This document shows positions 56,666 to 64,000 of a DNA stretch of 64,000 bases, piece by piece; position 1 is the first letter of the stretch; every line of letters begins with the position of its first letter. Under the pieces are notes generated by a model, which was not told the origin of the DNA, did no database searches, and saw only the letters and a list, made by a program, of their open reading frames with translations. The stretch is from Blepharisma japonicum (lineage: Eukaryota > Ciliophora > Heterotrichea > Heterotrichida > Blepharismidae): assembly GCA_949751835.1 (NCBI GenBank), contig CATKHK010000009.1:1-64000 (forward strand), in the 5' to 3' direction. The position numbers and the translations under genes are program-made.

Positions 56666-58168
56666 TTATCCTTTATACCCTATCCCATAACTTATTTTTT
56701 CTTTTTCATATTCCAAATCAAATGATTTAAGCTTGCTTTTCTCTTTGTTTTTAAAGCATAAATAAATAGCTACCAGCCCTGCCCAAATCACCAGCATATA
56801 CTCAAAGACGTTGTTTTCGTAAAAATACTTGAAAAATTCTAGATATTTGATTTGGATCCCAAACATATTATTTATGTCGCTCAGTCTTGTATACATTGCA
56901 AAAGAGTTTGTAGCGAATAAAGTGACAGCGACTGATGCAAATAGGATTAAAATTGTGTTAAACAGCATTGAGTTCATCGGAGTTTTATCAGGCTTCATTG
57001 GATGGATATGGAAACACCATAAAAATCGAATCCCAAATTTAACACATCCTTTTATAACTGCTAAAAGAAGATACATAGTTAAGGCTGAATAAATTGATGT
57101 TGCTAAAAATGACGTGCCAGGAGACTGCAACTTTATCAGCACATTATTCAAAAATGGTGATGCAGATTCTCCATTACTTTTCCTTGTAAGAATATATAGA
57201 ATTATCTGTAAAATCCACAGTATTGAAACACACAAACAAATAAAACCCATAAACAGATAAAACGGGTACCATAGTGGACTAGTCTTGCTAATCCCTTTTT
57301 CGACCAAAAATGTCTCATAATCTTGTTCTAACAGCAGCGTTTCTGATTGAAGTTTGCTTGTATCTCTGTTTACAATCCCTTTAAGCCTTCTTCTTGCAGT
57401 CCATGAAGTTTCAGCTGAACATTGAGATTTTGCGATCTTTATCTGTCCTGCTATTTCAAGCAATTCTTTAGTCCTTGCTCTCAGCAGTCTTTCTTTCGAC
57501 GTCAGCTCTGCAGGAGTTAATCTCTGTGGTCTAAATCTGAATTTATTAATAAAATCTAACGGTATTGCACTCAGCCCAACTCCACCAAAGAGAACTACAA
57601 GCCACCACCCTAGCCAGGACATCATTCCCATAGCAAAAATCGGAAAAGTGACGTTAAACTCTAAGTCGGTGCTGCCTTGGCTGCAAGTCCCTTGAAAATC
57701 AGAACTTGTAGGCCATTCACAAATATAAGTAGTTACTGGGATTTTTGTATAAGAAATATAAACGTACAATAATGCGATGATAAGAATTTCAATGACTAGT
57801 AAAAAGAACATCATTTTTACTGTAAAACAAATCCTATCGCATACTGGTTTTTCGTCATCAGATTCGTAATAGAACATTGCGAATGGAAGCAAGGCAAATA
57901 CAAGAGAAAAAACGGACATGTAAATAATCTGTCATAGTAAATCTATGTCAAGCCCGCCTCCACTTCCTTGTGTATTTGAAACATCTAAAGGTAGGGTAAG
58001 AATTTGTCCCCATGCTAGCATAAGTCCGAAAAGCACTAAAATTTTACAAAATCATGAGTCAGAGAAACCTTTTTCTGAAGGGTCAAGATAGTAAATCATA
58101 AAATAGAAATTTGATAGGAGTAGGACTATAGCAAGTATAATTGTCAAGACTACCAGAAAAGCATCCAT
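56666..58168 (-). CDS. LMBR1-type multi-pass membrane protein
   Basis: 500 residues from ATG 58168; two TGA=Trp codons join the first 84 residues to the rest. About nine membrane spans. Landmarks: MLAWGQILTLPLDVSN, LLWQIIYMSVFS, FPIFAMGMMSWLGWWLVVLF with GVGLSAIPLDFINKF, a cytosolic coiled coil (LLRARTKELLEIAGQIK), and paired C-terminal spans. These match LMBR1/LMBD proteins, which include a lysosomal cobalamin exporter (LMBRD1) and receptor-like members. The cargo is unknown. Confidence 0.85.
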
Positions 58169-59070
58169 ATCAATATACAAATATTGAATATCATTTTTAA
58201 AATTAATCAACAATACTGCAGAACTAATATTATTTTAATCAAATATAATAATTAAGAGCTAAAGCTTTATAGAAAACTACAGCTGTTTTTGAGATTTCGA
58301 GAGTTTTGATTGAACGAGCTACATTTACTATGAATTGCTAATTTTTTTATGAATCCGATGATGCCTTATAGCTAAAATCTAGCCATATTGTCATTTCAAA
58401 TTAAAAAATTTTCTAAATGCTTAATTATAACTATTAATTCGGCATAGCTTGAGCATAATCAATGAAATAGTATTATTTGAATTAAATTCTCTTTCGGCTT
58501 CAGATTTGGTGTATATGAGTTTTTCTTATTCTTATGCAGAATTTATCTACAAAGTATAGGACCTTTAATTCATATAAATCAATCAGAGTAAGATGCTAAG
58601 CTTTGAAAATTTTTTGAATAATAAAATTACAGCAGTTTAGATACTCAGGCTAATAAATTATAAATTAGCATAAGTTTGCTTATAAATTTCAAATTAAATT
58701 GATATATTAAGAGTACACAAATAGCACAGCACTTCTTTGAACAACTTGCAATCAATTTCATCTTAATATTGTATAATAGTATTGGTTTCCTGTTAGCTAA
58801 GCCTATTTGATAAAATAATTAATGGTATTTCTATCAGGCAGATCTAGAGTCAATTTCATATAGTAGCACCTATTAGAATTCCATCCATAGTAGTTCTGAA
58901 TATTTTATTACATAATTGAATATACAATTAAATGAAATTTTAAATAATTTTTTTGAAAATTAAAGTCAGATAAGCTATTTTTCAAACTCTAAGGCGACGA
59001 TATTTTACGGAAGAATTATCGCCAAAAGAAATAAGGCTATTTGTCCATCGAAATATATTTATTGTTAAAT
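58169..59070. other. longest intergenic stretch, AT-rich
   Basis: About 900 bases between divergent genes. I searched both strands by eye with TGA as Trp and saw no frame above ~60 codons with coding character, no RNA gene and no repeat. Confidence 0.5.
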
Positions 59071-60105
59071 ATGAGCTCTGGCAACTACACAGATCTGAGA
59101 GTGGCAGGGAAATATCGCCTAGGAGGTAAAATCGGCAGTGGCTCATTTGGGGAAATTTATCTCGGCTTAAATGTCCAAACAAACGAAGAAGTCGCAATAA
59201 AGCTTGAAAAAGCGAACACCCGTCATCCTCAGCTACTATATGAATCCAAGCTGTATCGTTTACTGCAAGGTGGAGTAGGAGTTCCTAATATTCATTGATT
59301 CGGAGTAGAAGGCGATTTTAACGTAATGGTATTAGACCTCTTAGGTCCTTCATTAGAAGACTTATTTACTTTTTGCAATAGACGATTTTCATTGAAAACT
59401 GTCCTCATGCTTGCAGATCAGATGATATCCAGAATTGAATTTTTTCACGCAAAAAACTTTTTACATCGAGATATTAAGCCGGATAATTTTTTGATCGGGC
59501 TTGGAAAAAAAGCGAATCAAATCCATATTATTGATTTTGGTCTCGCTAAGAAATACAGAGACCCTAAAACTCAGCAGCATATACCTTATAGAGAAGGGAA
59601 AAGCTTAACAGGAACTGCTAGATATGCATCAGTTAGCACCCATCTTGGAATTGAGCAGTCTCGAAGGGACGATCTCGAAGGCTTAGGTTTTGTATTGATG
59701 TATTTTTTACGAGGATCTTTGCCATGGATGGGTCTTCGGGCACATACAAAGAAAGAAAAATATGATTTAATCATGCAAAGCAAACTAGATACAAGAAATG
59801 AAGTACTTTGTCAAGGATTTCCACAGGAAATGATGATTTATATGAATTATTGTAGAGCGTTAAGGTTCGAGGAAAGACCTGATTATGCTTATTTAAAAAG
59901 AATGCTCAAAGATCTATTTTTCAGAGAAAATTATCAATATGATTTTATATATGACTGAACGATACTAAATTTCGTATTTTCTATTTAGAATAAAAATAGC
60001 AGAAACGAAGAAAGGAAAAAAGAAAGAAGCTCAAAAAATGAAGAAGAAAAAGTTCAGCAGCAAAGGACTAATGAAGAAGTGAGACCGCGCCAGAGAAATA
60101 TGTAA
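59071..60105 (+). CDS. casein kinase 1 (delta/epsilon type)
   Basis: 339 residues from ATG 59071, one 15-nt intron at 59974-59988 (GTATTTTCTATTTAG). [12 protein letters not shown] loop; VAIK lysine at 44; TGA-coded Trp in NIH-W-FGVEGD, where CK1 has a fixed Trp; [20 protein letters not shown] catalytic loop; [10 protein letters not shown]; and [20 protein letters not shown], the CK1 replacement of APE. A short basic tail ends PRQRNM. Active-site residues are complete. A broad-specificity Ser/Thr kinase. Confidence 0.95.
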
Positions 60106-60154
60106 TCTAAAATTTCAAATAGGAATTTGTAATATTTATAAGAATAAGCTTTTA

Positions 60155-61117
60155 TTATAAAATAGCAGCCTGGAAAAGAGTATGATTTGACTTAAAAACC
60201 ATTCCATCATAGATTTCAAAACTTTCATTCAAATATAGTCAGGTTCCATTTGTGCTTAATTTATGGATTTCTAAATCTCCGTCTGCAAGTATCCATTTTT
60301 CATCTTCATAATAGATAGTGCACTGGATTTTTGATATCAAAGTATCATCAATTTGGATTTCACAATTCGGTGTCCTACCTATACGAATTGCGCTATTTCT
60401 ATAGTCCGGCTCATTAAAATAGAAAATATCACCAGTGTTCCTGGCTCCAAAAAGCTTGATCCTCAATCTCAGGAATGCGCTGTCATTACTTTTCACTAGA
60501 TTTATTAATAAAAAATTGTCCCCAATGTGCAAAAGATAGTTATCTTTGAGCTCTAATGGGTATAATAGCCTTACAAAAGTCCCAAAGCCAATAGCTAAAT
60601 CTTTAATAAAATAGGTATCACTTTCCACTGAATAAATTATCTGGAAATGCTGCCCTCGATGTTTTTCTGCCAAACTCTTATCTTGAGGAGGGATTACGAT
60701 ATCATTAATAATCTCGCCTTTATGTTTGTTTCGCTTTTTGCACCCAAAATAGGTGCTTCCATCTTTTATAGCTCGTAGAGAGTTTTCATAACCTAAGGCA
60801 TTTATACAGATCACTGTATTTTTTGGAAGACTTGAAGAGCTAAGCACCTTTAATTTTAAGACTTTTGCATAATTTAAGCACTGCTCAAGCCTATGTCTAT
60901 ATGCATCATCATATTTAGAGTCATTAGTAGCGAGCTCAAGGTGGAATGATTCTCTTATAATTGAAATTTGTTCAGTCTTGGACTCGTCTTTTGAGGCATT
61001 TTCGTTTCCTTTTCGATTTGTTTGTTCTGAGAGCACTTCAGGGCTTCGGAGAGGATATTCGAGCTCAATAAATTGAAGTTCATATTGAGGCGCGCATAAA
61101 CTTGTACTGCAGCACAT
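60155..61117 (-). CDS. FHA-domain protein with Cys-rich N-terminus
   Basis: 320 residues from ATG 61117; a TGA=Trp at 60239 extends the frame to TAA 60155. The C-terminal FHA domain is clear: IRIGRTPNCEIQIDD (GR), ISKIQC in the SxxH position, STNGTWLYLN (NG). An earlier region (~115-215: TYFGC...IPPQDKSLAEKHRGQHFQI...DLAIGFGTFVRL...GDNFLLI) reads like a second, diverged FHA. The N-terminus MCCSTSLCAP has Cys residues suited to palmitoylation. FHA domains bind phosphothreonine. It ends ~50 bases from the convergent CK1 gene. Confidence 0.82.
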
Positions 61118-61511
61118 CTGAGTATTATTCTACCTTCATTCCATTTGAATTACCCATATATTAATTCCTATTATATTTGTTTGGAATTTTTAATGCAATA
61201 TTATTCTATTTTCAATTAAATAATAAATTTGTTAAACACTACTTCTGCTCTATAAAGAAAAAAAGAAAATTTTAGATAAATCAAATTTAGCCGCAATTCA
61301 TTGCCGCTTTACTTTATAACTCAAAGTTTTATTCTTTATGCATTAAGCAGGTAATAATAAATGATGCTTTTCAAATTTTATTATATATAATTTACCTCGA
61401 TAATTTTAAATTTTATAAATTTTAAATGATCTGCAGTCTTCATCCTATTTCGATCGAATTATCATGAATTTCCTCTCGAATCTCTATATTTATTGCTTCA
61501 TATATATATAA
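61118..61511. other. intergenic, AT-rich, between divergent genes
   Basis: About 395 bases, ending in a TATATATATAAATG run just before the next start. I see no other feature. Confidence 0.45.
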
Positions 61512-61817
61512 ATGGTGCTTACTCGGCTTCTAAGACGATCAATTACTCTTGCAGCAAGAGACGTCAAGCCTCTTCATGCTTCTGACCCAAAGGCAAAAAT
61601 CCCAATTTACGTGAACGGTGTGAGGACTTTTCCACCAACAATTGATGAACATGGCAGAATTACGTATTATCATGAGTTCCCTGAAGACTGGAAACCATAT
61701 TCTTTGAACTATGTAGGCCACGGCTGGTTGATTGCGACTCAAATATTCTTGTGGGCATCTGTATTCGCTTATGATCAGAAGATTAAGAATATCACTGAAA
61801 AAGAAAGGGAAATTTAA
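61512..61817 (+). CDS. small mitochondrial inner-membrane-type protein, 101 aa
   Basis: ATG 61512. MVLTRLLRRSITLAARDVK is an amphipathic basic presequence. A soluble stretch with YVNGVRTFPPTIDEHGRI follows, then one membrane span (GWLIATQIFLWASVFAYD) and a short charged tail. The layout fits a small supernumerary respiratory-chain or ATP-synthase subunit, but I cannot name it. Confidence 0.7.
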   Translation: MVLTRLLRRSITLAARDVKPLHASDPKAKIPIYVNGVRTFPPTIDEHGRITYYHEFPEDWKPYSLNYVGHGWLIATQIFLWASVFAYDQKIKNITEKEREI

Positions 61818-62224
61818 GATAAGATTTCCAAATAACCTTGCTGAATTAAATTTGTATAAATTACACTCAATAGAGTCTATCTAAGATTGGATAATAATTT
61901 TAGGGACTTTATAAAGTTATATTTCGTATCTTCTCTTTAAAGAAGACTTATTACATATTTGTCTTGGTATTTTAAATAAATATTTTAAAAATTTCTTCTA
62001 TTATGAAATTTTATGTAGCCATATGTTTACTTAACTACATTTAATTTAATTTGTGCCAAGGTATAAGCATTGATTTCGCATTAAAGAGTTTTTATTTTAA
62101 AAATTGGCAATTATTTTTATCCAATTTGACATATTCTTGAGATAGAAGAATTTTAAAAAATAGATTTATATATTTAGCATGAATTAAATTGCTTGCAGTT
62201 GTGCTCTCAAAAGTATAATATAAA
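61818..62224. other. intergenic, AT-rich
   Basis: About 405 bases. I see no feature. Confidence 0.45.
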
Positions 62225-64000
62225 ATGAATATGGAGCCCATCTCAGAACAAATAAAGAAATTGCTTGAAGAGGGTGGACAAGGCATAATTGAAATGCACC
62301 CAGAACGTCATAATCTTACCTCAATAATCTCTTTGATTACTCTCTATAAAAAACCAGCACAGCTTGGGAAAGTTATAATTTGTCCTAAAAATATTGAAGA
62401 AGTGGATGAAATACTCAAAAGACTTAAAAATATAAATTTTGATGGTCTTGCGTTTGGAATTTTACACAAGAAGGGTTTATGTCTTAACAATGAAGTAAAC
62501 TCAAAAGAAAGAATTGAAGTCGAATCAGAGTGCCTAGAGCTCTGCAATGCCAGTCAAGGCTGCAGCTACTATGAAAATTTCAAAGAAAAGCCAAATTTCT
62601 TTATTAATGGTGTTTTAACAAGCAAAGACTTAAAAGATATGTGCGAACTCGCTGGAATCTGCCCTTATTTTCTACAAAAGCGCGCTTTATCTCAAGCAGA
62701 AGTTATTGTTTGCACCCACCAATATTTCTTTCAGTCTGGATTTTCAGAACTAAAATCAATCCTTCAACAGAAAAATGCGATTTTATTTTTAGATTCCCAT
62801 AATCTTGACTCCACAATATTAGACGAGTGCAGCATAAATTTGAATTTAAACTCGTTATCAGAATCTTTAGGAAACATAAAGGCTATTTTGCAGATTCTTG
62901 AAACGACTTACCCAAATTTGAAGCAAAATTATTATAATGCTATGAAAAATGTAAATTCTAAATAGAACTTAAGATCTGCGAATTTTTTTGAAAGAAGTTT
63001 AATGCCTATTTCTGTTCCTGACAGCTTGATGGAGAGGACAGTCCCAGGCCAAATAAGAAAACCAGAATATTTTTTAGGATTTATTAAGAGAGTTGCAGTC
63101 CACTTAAGGAAGCTTTTAAGATCAAAAGAACCAAAAATATACTCAGGATCTAGAATGCTTTACGACTTAAAAGTTAACGCTCTCATTGAGCCGGACTGTT
63201 TGAAATTCGCGATTTTTTCGCTCCATGCTCTCTTTACACTGTTTCCTGACATTTTACCTAAAGAATACTACCCTCTCCAGCTACTCTGTAGATTTTGTAC
63301 AACTTTAGCAAACAGCTCTGAAGGTTTTATAATAGTTTTTGAGCCTCACCCAGAGTCTCAAAACATATACTCTCCTGTTTTACAATTAACTTGCCTGGAC
63401 GCTACATTTTGCTTATCTCCTATATTAAGCTCATTTTCCTCATCTTTATTTATAACAGCAACTTGCACCCCGCCTGAAATTTTTTCAAAATTATTAGGCC
63501 TTTCCCCAAGTTTTAAGGCGGAATTAAGCTGCACTTCCATATATTGCCCACTTATGCTGACAAAAGGATCCGATCAATTAGCAGTTTCTGCTAAAGAAGA
63601 AAAAAGTGACGAAGGAGTAATTAGAAATTACGGGGATTTATTATTAGAGCTAGCTGATACCATTCCTGACGGAATCATTTGTTTTGTGACTGGATATAAA
63701 TATTTAGAGGACATTGTGCTAAAATGGAATGAAACTGGCTTACTTTATAGGCTGTTAGACCATAAGCTAGTATTTTTCGAAAGTCGTGATATGAGAGAAA
63801 CACAAATAGCTTTATATAATTTCAAGCTTGCATGCTCTTCTGGAAGAGGGGCTATTTTATTTTGTGTTACAAATGGATATGCAGTTGATACCGTTAATAT
63901 TTTTTCAGCATGGTGCAAATGTGTGGTTATTTTTGGGGTTCCTTATCAAGATGTGCTGAGTAGAGTACTAAAAGCAAGACTTACATATATAAAAGAAAAA
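62225..64000 (+). CDS. XPD/Rad3-family helicase homologue with degenerate ATPase motifs, partial
   Basis: ATG 62225; 15-nt intron 62951-62965 (GTAAATTCTAAATAG); the frame is open to the window end (~587 residues so far). It follows XPD closely: GIIEM...LISLIT in motif I position, iron-sulphur cysteines at ~86, 103, 113 and 146 (GLC, ESEC, GCSYY, GICPYF), FITATCTPPEIFSKLLGLSP (XPD: TSGTLSPLDIYPKIL), GRGAILFCV, and VIFGVPYQDVLSRVLKARLTY (XPD: FGVPYVYTQSRILKARLEY). But the Walker A GTGKT is replaced (MHPERHNLTS, Lys and Thr gone), DEAH reads LDSH, and motif V lacks GIDF. XPD is the TFIIH helicase of nucleotide-excision repair. This copy looks unable to hydrolyse ATP. Confidence 0.85.

Overview
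The window reads as macronuclear-type DNA from a heterotrich ciliate, most likely Blepharisma or a close relative. Two features point there. First, TGA is read as tryptophan throughout. It sits at conserved Trp positions of a DHHC zinc domain, casein kinase 1, a UEV, an RBR ligase and a leishmanolysin, while every recognisable gene ends in TAA or TAG. Second, coding frames are broken by tiny introns, nearly all exactly 15 nt, GT...AG and AT-rich. I place 17 of them: 14 canonical 15-mers, of which two leave the frame off by one base; one GC-AG 15-mer; one 17-mer; and the remainder as described in the entries. Intergenic DNA is AT-rich and short. No mobile element, tRNA, CRISPR array or telomere repeat was recognised.

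Layout. Bases 1 to about 97 are the 3' end of large-subunit rRNA, so the window starts at the edge of an rDNA unit and passes straight into protein genes. 0.6-6.3 kb (minus strand): a TPR/J-domain co-chaperone, an Ariadne-type RBR E3 ligase, the spliceosomal protein SNU23 and a small membrane protein. 6.6-18.6 kb (mostly plus): a 1,938-residue LNR/beta-helix/multi-TM surface protein, small basic proteins, a FYVE-like coiled-coil protein with a CaaX end, and an AVL9-type DENN protein fused to MORN repeats. 18.8-31.2 kb (minus): leishmanolysin, acyl-CoA oxidase, a TORTIFOLIA1/SPIRAL2-like microtubule protein, a 1,420-residue HECT ligase and a RING protein with an unusual Cys/Gly repeat. 31.7-36 kb: a small beta-rich protein, ARL3, a coiled-coil protein and a decayed ARL3 copy.

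36-40.4 kb (minus): a voltage-sensor plus class III cyclase-like protein, a carbonic-anhydrase-like protein missing zinc ligands, and an unknown. 40.7-50.3 kb: EB1, proteasome alpha-2, a PIH1 protein, a mitochondrial protein, a UEV, an SR factor with zinc knuckles and several unknowns. 50.4-64 kb: a repeat protein, a DHHC palmitoyltransferase, Tubby, an LMBR1-type membrane protein, CK1, an FHA protein, a small mitochondrial membrane protein, and an XPD/Rad3-family protein whose ATPase motifs have decayed and which runs off the window end.

Working together: many genes serve ubiquitin and protein turnover (RBR, HECT, RING, UEV, proteasome alpha-2) or cilia and microtubules (ARL3, PIH1, Tubby, EB1, TORTIFOLIA1-like). 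They are scattered on both strands as separate single genes and there is no sign of operons. The points most worth a second look are the ATPase-dead XPD homologue, the voltage-sensor/cyclase fusion, the carbonic-anhydrase-like protein, the odd introns, and the rDNA edge joined to gene-rich sequence.
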